The notes: generated by a model not told the origin, from the letters alone. Shown: positions 1 through 5,426, counted from the stretch's first letter. The stretch is 5,479 bases of DNA from Microcaldota archaeon (GCA_016214445.1 JACROM010000114.1:1-5479); one strand, 5' to 3'. Numbers and translations are program-made.

Positions 1-73
1 AACAATTAGAGCATACATAAATTGGTTGTGGTTTTGGTTAGTTTCTAGACGTAGATTGGACTTGAAAGCTCGT

Positions 74-80
74 GAAAAAA
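74..80 (-). terminator. T-tract terminator of the minus-strand HD-GYP gene
   Basis: Read on the minus strand, the stop codon TAG is followed at once by six T residues. Archaeal RNA polymerase commonly terminates on short oligo-T stretches without a strong hairpin, and no convincing stem precedes this one. The position fits transcription end of the HD-GYP gene, but this is inferred from the T-run alone. Confidence 0.45.
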
Positions 81-1427
81 CTAGCTCACTGTAAACTTAG
101 GTTTGAGGCCGGCTTGAATCTGCAGGCCCGTCTTCAGTTCCGACCACCAATGCAGGACGTTTTCGAGCGCCTTTTTCTGCTTGGCGTCGTCCGTCCAGAC
201 CTGCACCTTGAAATTTCCGCCCTGGTCGTGGTGGACCGTCAAGTTCGCGTCCGACTCCCGCATCTTGCCTTCCAGTTCGGCTTTAAGGAACGCCACCAAC
301 TCTTCTCCTTTTGCTTTCGCTTGCCTCGGGGTCAGGGGCGCGACGGTTGCAGGGTTGGCTGTCACGTCAAAAGAGTAAGACTCGAGCTTGGACGTGTCTC
401 TTGTTTTCAGCCACTCCACCAGATCCGTTCCAACGTCCGTCTGCCTCGATGCTGGCGTTTCGTCCTTTTTCTCCGGTTCCAGCCGCTCTCTTTTGCCGGG
501 CCTGAACTTGCCAGTTGTGGAGAGGGCGAGGAGTGCTGTCCAGAGCGGGCCAACTGGTTCGACTGTGAGGTTTTCCGCACGCCGCATCAGCACCGCCAGT
601 GCGCCCAGAAGTACGTCTTCCTTTGCTGTCGGGCCGACCAGCTTCTGGATGGCGGAGATGCGTGCGTCTATTTGCTGCCGTTTTTTGCTCTCTCTCCGTT
701 CAAACCATTTCTTGCCGGTCAGCTTCCTCACTGCTGTTTCGTTTTTCAGCATGCCCAGGAAAGAGTCTGCGACGTGGTCGTCGAACTGTTTTCCGCGTTC
801 CTGCGTGATTATCTCCGTCGCCTTTTCAACGGGCATTCCAGGGCGGTAAGGCCGGTCTGCTGTCATGGCGTCGAAGGCGTCCGCAACTGAGAGTATCCGG
901 CTTATGAAGGGTATCTCGTTTCCGGCAAGCGGGCGTTTCACCTTTACTGCCGCGTATCTCTCTGTGCTGCCCCATTTGACGGTATAGTCTTCCGGCGTGA
1001 TTTCGATTCTCTCGTTCTCCCTTTTGCCATTCAGGTACCGGTCTATCTGCCCCCTTACGTTCTCCTTGTCCATGCCCCTGAATATTTTCTTGGCGACCCC
1101 GTCGTAAGTTTCGCGCATGTAGCCGCGGCCGTCCGGCCGTTGGTGGTGTCCCGCAATCTGGTCTATAATGAACCCCTGCACGCCGTCGTGCGCGGTGATC
1201 TTCCTCACCTGTTTGACGGTGTTGCTGACGTGCCCCTGGATCCTGAGAAACTGTTCAAGTGTGAGCGGCCCTTTCTTCATGAAAGTCCGCTTGAACTTCG
1301 GTTTGCCGATGTCGTGCAGCATTCCAGCTATTGTGACGAACATGCGTCCCCTTGGCGTAAACTTGCCTGTTTTTTTGCTGACGATTTGCGGCAGCATGCC
1401 CGCCGAGGCCGTGTTTTTCAAGGTCAC
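81..1427 (-). CDS. HD-GYP-type metal-dependent phosphohydrolase, main part of a frameshifted gene
   Basis: This 448-codon frame holds most of an HD-GYP domain followed by an unrecognised C-terminal region. Visible motifs are LHDIGK (residues 37-42, the HD pair and Lys), GH at 65-66, HHQRPDGRGY at 94-103 (close to HHExxDGxGYP, but GYM replaces GYP), VADAFDAMTADRPYR at 181-195 and GKQFDDHV at 212-219. Bacterial HD-GYP enzymes hydrolyse cyclic di-GMP or related cyclic dinucleotides with these residues; the substrate here is unknown. About 60 extra residues (roughly 107-170) lie between GYM and the VAD helix. A KLTGKKWFERRE motif (235-246), also present in the neighbouring paralog, ends the domain. 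The last 200 residues are charged, contain a Pro/Lys/Glu-rich linker and match nothing I recognise. The apparent GTG start is probably not real: the natural N-terminus lies in another frame up to 1626, and a one-base shift joins the two parts into about 514 residues. Confidence 0.8.
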   Translation of the reverse strand: MTLKNTASAGMLPQIVSKKTGKFTPRGRMFVTIAGMLHDIGKPKFKRTFMKKGPLTLEQFLRIQGHVSNTVKQVRKITAHDGVQGFIIDQIAGHHQRPDGRGYMRETYDGVAKKIFRGMDKENVRGQIDRYLNGKRENERIEITPEDYTVKWGSTERYAAVKVKRPLAGNEIPFISRILSVADAFDAMTADRPYRPGMPVEKATEIITQERGKQFDDHVADSFLGMLKNETAVRKLTGKKWFERRESKKRQQIDARISAIQKLVGPTAKEDVLLGALAVLMRRAENLTVEPVGPLWTALLALSTTGKFRPGKRERLEPEKKDETPASRQTDVGTDLVEWLKTRDTSKLESYSFDVTANPATVAPLTPRQAKAKGEELVAFLKAELEGKMRESDANLTVHHDQGGNFKVQVWTDDAKQKKALENVLHWWSELKTGLQIQAGLKPKFTVS

Positions 1428-1626
1428 CCTTCAGCTGGATGTAATCTTCTTCGCGGAGGACCATGTTTTTAGCGATGTAGTGCGACACCCTCGCGACGTT
1501 GAAGGAGTGCTGCTGCATCTCGTGTATCATTTGGTTGACTCGCGCGTAGAACTTGTCAAAAAACGGGATTAGCGGATACCGCGCGGCAGTTGACTTCTCT
1601 CTCCTCAATTCTGCTGGTGCTCGCAT
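1255..1626 (-). pseudogene. N-terminal part of the HD-GYP gene, before the frameshift
   Basis: The frame begins at ATG 1626 (MRAPAELRREK...) and is homologous to the start of the 523-residue paralog: RYPLIPFFD, then MIHEMQQHS, then the LKGDLEKHGLG helix. In HD-GYP structures a Glu and a His four residues apart in this helix bind the metal centre; the EMQQH here fits that pattern. Homology stops near base 1398, in GGCGGGCATG on the minus strand, and continues in the next frame as MLPQIVSKKTGKF...RGRMF. The frame then runs on without meaning to 1255. A TTG at 1647 would add seven residues, but ATG 1626 sits at the leaderless distance from a TATA-like box. The break may be a true mutation, a sequencing or assembly error, or less likely a programmed +1 shift. 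Confidence 0.75.
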
Positions 1627-1648
1627 GGTATGAATCGAACCAACCAAC

Positions 1649-1656
1649 TTAATTAA
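1649..1656 (-). promoter_or_regulatory. TATA-like box for the minus-strand HD-GYP gene
   Basis: TTAATTAA is centred about 26 bases upstream of ATG 1626 on the minus strand, preceded by the A-rich AAAGCAAAG as a possible BRE. That distance puts transcription start at or next to the ATG, so the mRNA would be leaderless; no Shine-Dalgarno site is seen. The spacing supports ATG 1626 over TTG 1647. Confidence 0.5.
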
Positions 1657-1687
1657 CTTTGCTTTTTCGCGCTTCGTAGCTGCGATG

Positions 1688-1734
1688 GTATTAGGGAAAA
1701 GGAGAAAGGGGAAAAGAAAAAAAAACAGAAAAGC
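1688..1734. other. Purine-only tract at the 5' break of the pseudogene
   Basis: About 47 bases are almost entirely A and G on the plus strand, with one C and few T. They lie exactly where homology of the following HD-GYP pseudogene begins. A similar purine tract at about 4127-4173 is the T-rich tail of a minus-strand terminator. This copy could be a leftover terminator of a lost minus-strand gene, or simply low-complexity sequence at a deletion joint. No coding sense is seen. Confidence 0.4.
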
Positions 1735-2147
1735 GTGGACCTTATAGGTGCTTTGGATGCGAGGAAAGACTACGCGGAATACCTCAAAGGCATAGTATTA
1801 CGCCACCACGAGACGCCGGACGGCACAGGCTACCCGCACAGAATGATGGAGGACAAAATAAACCCGTTCAGCCACACCTTGTTTCGGTTGCGGACGCGGT
1901 AAGCGCGCTGACCACGGAAAAAGAATACGAGCCCCTCCGCTCCCACAATTATATTGTTTCCCAGCTGGCCAAAAACGCCGGCAAGCAATTCCATAAACAT
2001 GTCGCGGAACCGGCACTGAAAGTCGTTAAAGACGAGGACCTGTTCAAGCAGATCATGGGAGAAAAGTATTACCAGCTTTACCCGGAAAGGAAACTAACCA
2101 GAGAACAACGCGATTGGCTGCAAATTCTGGAACACCTGAAAACGTAA
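1735..2147 (+). pseudogene. HD-GYP phosphohydrolase remnant, 5'-truncated and frameshifted
   Basis: From GTG 1735 the frame reads VDLIGALDARKDYAEY and then RHHETPDGTGYP (1801-1836), a perfect HHExxDGxGYP signature of HD-GYP enzymes. It hits TAA at 1900. Homology moves to the preceding frame at about 1866-1878: HLVSVADAVSALT, then KNAGKQFHKHVAEPAL, then FKQIMGEKYYQLYPERKLTREQRDWLQILEHLKT and TAA 2145-2147. These match VADAFDAMT, GKQFDDHVA and LTGKKWFERR of the minus-strand paralog. The N-terminal third, with the HD pair and the first metal ligands, is missing, and no promoter is recognised upstream. One frameshift and loss of the HD motif make it non-functional. It belongs to the same family as both flanking HD genes but is a separate copy. 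Confidence 0.8.
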
Positions 2148-2149
2148 GG

Positions 2150-2257
2150 GGTTAGTTTTCTAGGCAAAAAATGTCAAATTTACCTCGTAAAAAGGCAAAA
2201 AATAGAGCAATGCACAAAAAAGTACATTTCCCTCTGAAAATGCCTACAAAACTAACC
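2150..2257. repeat. 108-base element bounded by 17-base inverted repeats
   Basis: GGTTAGTTTTCTAGGCA at 2150-2166 is the reverse complement, with one mismatch, of TGCCTACAAAACTAACC at 2241-2257. The interior is A-rich and holds a direct repeat, GGCAAAAAAT, at 2163-2172 and 2194-2203. The element starts two bases after the stop of the HD-GYP pseudogene and ends inside the next remnant. It encodes nothing obvious. It could be a miniature inverted-repeat element, a long stem-loop RNA, or a chance arrangement; no clear target duplication flanks it. Confidence 0.5.
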
Positions 2258-2343
2258 GGATACTGAAAACAGGAAAGGAGCTTACTCGCGAACAACACGA
2301 GTGGCTGCAGCTTCTCGATAAACTGAGGAGCGGGAACTCCTGA
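2236..2343 (+). pseudogene. Second HD-GYP tail remnant
   Basis: The frame ending at TGA 2341-2343 reads ENAYKTNRILKTGKELTREQHEWLQLLDKLRSGNS. Its core, KELTREQHEWLQLLDKL, repeats the tail of the upstream pseudogene (RKLTREQRDWLQILEHL at about 2084-2138). The match is clear at protein level and partly at DNA level (GAACAAC, TGGCTGCA). There is no start codon, the frame is closed by TAG at 2203, and no catalytic motif remains, so this is the last piece of another family member whose body has been lost. Its first bases overlap the right arm of the inverted repeat. Confidence 0.6.
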
Positions 2344-2404
2344 ACTGCTTGCTTGTCCGCCGCCTGCTTACTGGGGTTCAACCGAAACTGCGAGCCGCCA
2401 CCTC

Positions 2405-2429
2405 CTTTTTTTCAGTGCTTGAAAAAAAG
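2405..2429. terminator. A/T-rich hairpin, possible terminator
   Basis: CTTTTTTTCA and TGAAAAAAAG form a perfect 10-bp stem around the loop GTGCT. The seven-T run can act as an oligo-T stop for plus-strand transcripts from the pseudogene region, and the symmetrical arm does the same on the minus strand. It insulates the following promoter at 2474. CCTC (2401-2404) and GAGG (2434-2437) could extend the structure. Confidence 0.5.
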
Positions 2430-2473
2430 ACGCGAGGCCGGCCTTTGAGCCAGCATTTTTCCGTGGCCTCCGG

Positions 2474-2481
2474 TTTAAATA
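2474..2481 (+). promoter_or_regulatory. TATA-like box of the tandem-HD gene
   Basis: TTTAAATA is centred about 27 bases upstream of ATG 2505, the distance expected for an archaeal leaderless transcript. There is no Shine-Dalgarno sequence in the short gap. The upstream bases (CCTCCGG) are not a typical purine-rich BRE, so strength is uncertain. Confidence 0.6.
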
Positions 2482-2504
2482 ACCAGCTCAGCTAAAGTTT
2501 TTTC

Positions 2505-4076
2505 ATGCGTACCGCAACTGTCTTGACTTCGCGAGAAGAAAAACTGTTCAAGGAGATGGAGCGGCCGCATGCCAGCGAAACCGCAAAGCGCTATCCCGGC
2601 ATTCCTTTCTTCGATGCCGCGCTCCGCAGGCTTAACCTGATGATAGAGAGAATGCAGGATCACAGCATTCTGACCGCAAACGCCGCGCACCTGCTTGCCT
2701 TGAATACTCCCTTGGGCCAAACGGAGGCCGACCGCCTTGTTTTTGACTTATCCGAGTCAGGCATGCCCCGCGCCTACCACAAGATGGCCGTGATAGATTT
2801 TACAAGCAGACGAGGCACTGAAGACGAGGAGGAGTACGACTACAATCTCACCCCGCAGTCAAGAATGCTCCTGTGGACCGCCGCCTTGTTGCATGACGCG
2901 GGCAAGCCAGCTGTGAAAAGATACGTGATGCGCAGCCCCAACCTAACGGCGCAACAAAAAAGAAAGTACATGTCGCACGTCCAAAAAACCTTGAGTGTCA
3001 TTAAGAAGATAAACGGAAACAACGCGCTGAAGAGGTTCATTTCGAATGCGGTCTCAGAACATCACCGGAGGTGGAGCGGGGGAGGTTATCCGGTTGGGAA
3101 AAAGGGCGAAGAGTTGTCATTAGGCGGCAGGGTCATCGCATTGGCTGATGCCTACGCTAAGAAAGTGAGAGAAGCGGGAACACCGTTAACCGGCATCGTA
3201 AGTTATCTTGAAAGCGACCGGGAAAGCGCGGATAAGGAGTTCGACCCTTACCTGTCCGAACGTTTCTCGAAAATGTTGTCGGCTGCTTCGGAGCCTAAAC
3301 GCGAAGGCGACTATTACGTTGGAACCGCGCTCCTGTCTCAAGAAGAGCTGGACGGACTTCCCCCGGATTACCGCTCCAAGCTCACGAAGGGGTACGTGCT
3401 TGAAAAAACGTTGCCGCGCGAACCTGTCGAAGAGGACATAGCGCTGGAGTATCCGCTGGTTCCCTACCTCGACACTGCAATAACTGCTACGCACTCGATG
3501 GCGCCAAAAGAGCGATTGGCGACGTTTCACGCTGCAAGGGCTGCCCACTTTCTTGCAAGCAAGTTCACTTTCAAAAAAGAGCAGGCAGTGCAGCTGCTGC
3601 GCGAGTTGAGCAACCACGACTTGGAACACGAGTTCAAGCACCTCCTAAGGAAAAAGGGGGCGGAAGCGTACGCGCTGACGGAACGCGGCAGGATGTTTGT
3701 TTGGGCGTCGGCGTTGTGGAGCGGCGTCGAAAAGTTCTCTTACGGAAAGGAAATACTTGACAACGTCCCGTGGCATAAAGGGTTAAACCGTTTTTTCAAT
3801 AGCATAATCTCGCACACGCGCGGCGGAAGTTACGAAAACAAGACAGTATTCAACCGCATCATCGACCTGGCAGACGAATTCCATTCAGCCTACCTCGGAA
3901 AGGACTCGCTTTCGCCTTCCAAGGATGAATTCAAAAAGGCATTAAGCGCAGGCGTCAAAAAGAAGGTTTTCGACCCGTATTTCAGCAGGGAGTTCAAAGA
4001 ACTTCTCGACCGAAAGCTAACATTCAGACGGCTGACTGGCAGGGGCTATTTCGAGCGGTACCGGAAGGCAGCTTGA
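2505..4076 (+). CDS. Tandem HD-domain protein: active-type HD plus degenerate HD
   Basis: This 523-residue soluble protein has no signal peptide or membrane span. Domain 1 (about 29-260) is HD/HD-GYP-like: RYPGIPFFD at 29-37, DHS with H53, LHDAGK at 129-134, SHV with H158, EHHRRWSGGGYP at 185-196, LADAY with D215 and FDPYLSERF at 246-254. These are the expected metal ligands and catalytic Lys of a phosphohydrolase, but HHExxDG has become HHRRWSG and the DAMTxDRPYR segment is absent, so it is a divergent HD-GYP. Domain 2 (about 314-520) repeats the layout: EYPLVPYLD at 315-323, FVWASALWSGVEK at 398-410, ISH at 435-437, DLADEF at 454-459 and FDPYFSREF at 489-497. The HD pair aligns with Ser406-Gly407 and the HH pair is at most one His, so it is probably catalytically dead and perhaps regulatory. 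LTGRGYFERYR (510-520) is the family tail. ATG 2505 fits the TATA distance. Substrate unknown; a cyclic nucleotide or other phosphoester is only an inference. Confidence 0.88.
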   Translation: MRTATVLTSREEKLFKEMERPHASETAKRYPGIPFFDAALRRLNLMIERMQDHSILTANAAHLLALNTPLGQTEADRLVFDLSESGMPRAYHKMAVIDFTSRRGTEDEEEYDYNLTPQSRMLLWTAALLHDAGKPAVKRYVMRSPNLTAQQKRKYMSHVQKTLSVIKKINGNNALKRFISNAVSEHHRRWSGGGYPVGKKGEELSLGGRVIALADAYAKKVREAGTPLTGIVSYLESDRESADKEFDPYLSERFSKMLSAASEPKREGDYYVGTALLSQEELDGLPPDYRSKLTKGYVLEKTLPREPVEEDIALEYPLVPYLDTAITATHSMAPKERLATFHAARAAHFLASKFTFKKEQAVQLLRELSNHDLEHEFKHLLRKKGAEAYALTERGRMFVWASALWSGVEKFSYGKEILDNVPWHKGLNRFFNSIISHTRGGSYENKTVFNRIIDLADEFHSAYLGKDSLSPSKDEFKKALSAGVKKKVFDPYFSREFKELLDRKLTFRRLTGRGYFERYRKAA

Positions 4077-4078
4077 CC

Positions 4079-4119
4079 CCGCTGAGAACAACAGAAGAAA
4101 AGAGCGGCAAACACTTTTT
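4079..4119 (+). terminator. Probable terminator of the tandem-HD gene
   Basis: Two bases after the stop, CCGCT (4079-4083) can pair with AGCGG (4103-4107) across a 19-base loop, followed by a T5 run at 4115-4119. The stem is short and the loop large; the T-run is the main support. Confidence 0.4.
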
Positions 4120-4126
4120 CAACAAA

Positions 4127-4194
4127 AGACGAAAAAGGGAAACGGAAAAAGAAAGAGAAAAAAAAGAAAGAGACCTCCAGAGCGAGTCTGGAGG
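4127..4194 (-). terminator. Hairpin plus T-rich tail terminator of the secreted-protein gene
   Basis: On the minus strand, 25 bases past the stop codon, an 8-bp perfect stem (CCTCCAGA 4174-4181 with TCTGGAGG 4187-4194, loop GCGAG) is followed by about 45 bases of T/C-rich sequence with several T runs. This is the strongest terminator-like structure in the window. It separates two convergent genes. Confidence 0.7.
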
Positions 4195-4219
4195 GGTTTG
4201 CGTGCTTGTTGTGCGGTTT

Positions 4220-4981
4220 CTACGCTAGCTGCAGGTAGAAGTCGTACGTCACGCCGCTCGTGGTGCCCTTGTTGTTCGAGAACAACAGCATCTGGTAGTT
4301 CACCTGGGCTGCGTTGCTGTACGCGGTCAGGTTGGCTTGGATTGGCAGCATTATGCTCGCGAAGAGCACGTTGGCCGTTCCGTCGCTCCACGCCTGCGTC
4401 TCGTATAACGCCGTCTGTATTCCCGTCGAGCCTGCGTCACGGTACGCGATGGTTTTCGCGGCCGAGCTTGCTACGCCGTTGACGGTTTGGTTGCCCATCT
4501 TGACGCTCGTGCTGGTCGAGGTGAACGTGTTGGTCCCGGAGTCGCTCAAGGTGGTCTCAAGGCCGAACCGCGTGTCAAGGTTACCGCCGCTCAACACAGC
4601 AATGCCTGCGCTCCAGACTGGTACTGTCGTGGAGTTGTACGCGAAGATCATCGAGTAGTAGCTTAGCGCGGTCTGGTTGCGTACTGCGCCTACTGACCAG
4701 TCGAACATCGACTTGTTGCTCGAGCCACGCAACTGGATTTTACCAGTAACGTTACCCAAGTAGCCTGTCCACAGGCTCGTCTGCGAGCTCGCGTTCAGGT
4801 TCGTGGTGTAGATGTAACCACCTTCCACTCCGTCGCTGGCTCCATCGTCGGCTCCGACGCTCGTTTCTGTTGGGCCGCTCGTTGTCGTCGCGCCCATCGG
4901 GTTCGAGGCTGCAACTAAGGGCATTAGCAGCAACGCCGTTAGTAGCGCTACCACATACATTTCCTTTCTCATGTTTTTCAT
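4220..4981 (-). CDS. Secreted, probably N-glycosylated surface protein of unknown function
   Basis: The 253-residue product starts with a clear Sec signal peptide: basic MKNMRKEM, hydrophobic VVALLTALLLMPLV (10-23) and likely cleavage after Ala25 (VAA|SN). A Thr/Ser/Gly/Asp-rich spacer (about 30-54) leads into GGYIYTTNLNASSQTSLWTGYLGNVTGKIQL (54-84). That Trp/Tyr-Gly-Asn-Val-Thr-Gly pattern resembles, from memory, secreted proteins of uncultivated archaea. The rest is Ser/Thr/Asn-rich and probably beta-sheet. Seven N-x-S/T sequons lie at N63, N77, N89, N102, N116, N164 and N217. There is no cysteine and no C-terminal membrane anchor or sorting motif, so the mature form is likely released or held by other envelope proteins. 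ATG 4981 is preferred over ATG 4972 because a GAGGGG site lies 10 bases upstream. It is a single-gene transcript with its own promoter and terminator, opposite in direction to the tandem-HD gene. Confidence 0.82.
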   Translation of the reverse strand: MKNMRKEMYVVALLTALLLMPLVAASNPMGATTTSGPTETSVGADDGASDGVEGGYIYTTNLNASSQTSLWTGYLGNVTGKIQLRGSSNKSMFDWSVGAVRNQTALSYYSMIFAYNSTTVPVWSAGIAVLSGGNLDTRFGLETTLSDSGTNTFTSTSTSVKMGNQTVNGVASSAAKTIAYRDAGSTGIQTALYETQAWSDGTANVLFASIMLPIQANLTAYSNAAQVNYQMLLFSNNKGTTSGVTYDFYLQLA

Positions 4982-4991
4982 ATTTTTTTAT

Positions 4992-4997
4992 CCCCTC
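4992..4997 (-). promoter_or_regulatory. Shine-Dalgarno-like site of the secreted-protein gene
   Basis: GAGGGG on the minus strand lies 10 bases before ATG 4981 and can pair, with one G-U, to the CCUCC of archaeal 16S rRNA. It decides the start at 4981. The two HD genes lack such a site, so this mRNA is translated in a different mode. Confidence 0.5.
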
Positions 4998-5000
4998 ATT

Positions 5001-5036
5001 TTAGGGACTCTGTAGAAGGCGTGGCTCTGTTTTCAT
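5001..5036 (-). other. Mini-ORF in the leader of the secreted-protein gene
   Basis: ATG 5036 opens an 11-codon frame, MKTEPRLLQSP, closed by TAA at 5003-5001, 19 bases before the main start. No clear ribosome binding site is seen. It may be chance, or a leader peptide influencing translation of the secreted protein. The leader also holds two close copies of ACCAGAAAA (about 5063-5084). Confidence 0.25.
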
Positions 5037-5140
5037 CGCTTCGCGTTTCTACTGGTCGCCTTTGTTTTCTGGTTTTTTTCTGGTGGGTTCTCCGCCGGGT
5101 TTTCCACAACGAAGAATTTCAAGCAATCATTCACACAGCA

Positions 5141-5148
5141 TTTATAAA
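5141..5148 (-). promoter_or_regulatory. BRE/TATA promoter of the secreted-protein gene
   Basis: On the minus strand GGGGAAAAG directly precedes TTTATAAA, a near-ideal archaeal BRE plus TATA box. Transcription should start near 5118, giving a 5' leader of about 137 bases before ATG 4981. TTTATAAA is palindromic, so plus-strand initiation near 5170 is also possible, but the plus-strand BRE position (ACAGCA) is poor. Confidence 0.6.
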
Positions 5149-5172
5149 CTTTTCCCCGCCGCACTTCCGCTA

Positions 5173-5235
5173 ATGGGGGGGTTACCAATGAAGCGTTTTT
5201 TCGTTGGTAGGTTTTCTTCGCAAAACACCCGCTAA
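5173..5235 (+). CDS. Doubtful 20-residue ORF, MGGLPMKRFFVGRF...
   Basis: ATG 5173 lies about 28 bases after the centre of the palindromic TTTATAAA box, the same distance as the leaderless HD gene. A second in-frame ATG at 5188 follows a run of seven G. The basic 20-residue product (ending SSQNTR) matches nothing I know. Support is promoter spacing only; it may be non-coding RNA or chance. Confidence 0.2.
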   Translation: MGGLPMKRFFVGRFSSQNTR

Positions 5236-5261
5236 AAACTCAAAACCATCCATAACCTCCT

Positions 5262-5426
5262 ATGCCCACACACAAAAAAACGCAAAACAACGAAAAACAA
5301 CCGTCGTCGACTGACAAACAACCCGCAAACCCGACAAAACACGAAGCGCCCGCTCACCCCTACTACGAGAATGGCACAATTCTTCCCGTCAGTTCAAGCC
5401 CGTTAAACGAGTCAAACCCGTCGTGA
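5262..5426 (+). CDS. Doubtful 54-residue hydrophilic ORF
   Basis: ATG 5262 opens a 54-codon frame beginning MPTHKKTQNNEKQPSS and rich in Pro, Ser, Asn, Lys and Thr, like a disordered linker. No ribosome binding site or nearby promoter is seen, apart from the palindromic box at 5141. The surrounding bases are C/A-rich on this strand, which lengthens stop-free frames by chance. A weak hairpin (TGACGC 5424-5429 with GCGTCA 5442-5447) overlaps its stop. The rest of 5237-5479 shows no recognisable gene; another frame stays open from 5315 to the window edge without an ATG. Confidence 0.2.
   Translation: MPTHKKTQNNEKQPSSTDKQPANPTKHEAPAHPYYENGTILPVSSSPLNESNPS

Noticed and set aside
72..890. 272-codon plus-strand frame opposite the HD-GYP gene
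   Set aside because: It is antisense to clear HD-GYP motifs. Its translation is rich in Arg, Phe, Cys and Leu with no recognisable domain, typical of a shadow frame.
1390..1410. Programmed +1 frameshift
   Set aside because: No recognisable slippery codon, stop at the shift point or stimulatory structure; an indel or a sequencing error is simpler.
1168..1572. 134-codon plus-strand frame
   Set aside because: It is antisense to the N-terminal HD region, has no homology signal, and crosses the frameshift of the real gene.
1798..2016. 72-codon minus-strand frame
   Set aside because: It is antisense to the HHETPDGTGYP pseudogene, which has real family motifs.
2150..2257. CRISPR-like or C/D-box RNA reading of the repeat region
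   Set aside because: Only two inverted arms and one short direct repeat, with no spacer pattern and no TGATGA box C.
2435..2444. Palindrome AGGCCGGCCT
   Set aside because: Short GC-rich palindrome without a second copy or sensible position relative to the promoter; could be chance.
3186..3641. 151-codon minus-strand frame
   Set aside because: It is the mirror of the intact tandem-HD gene and has no start signal or domain.
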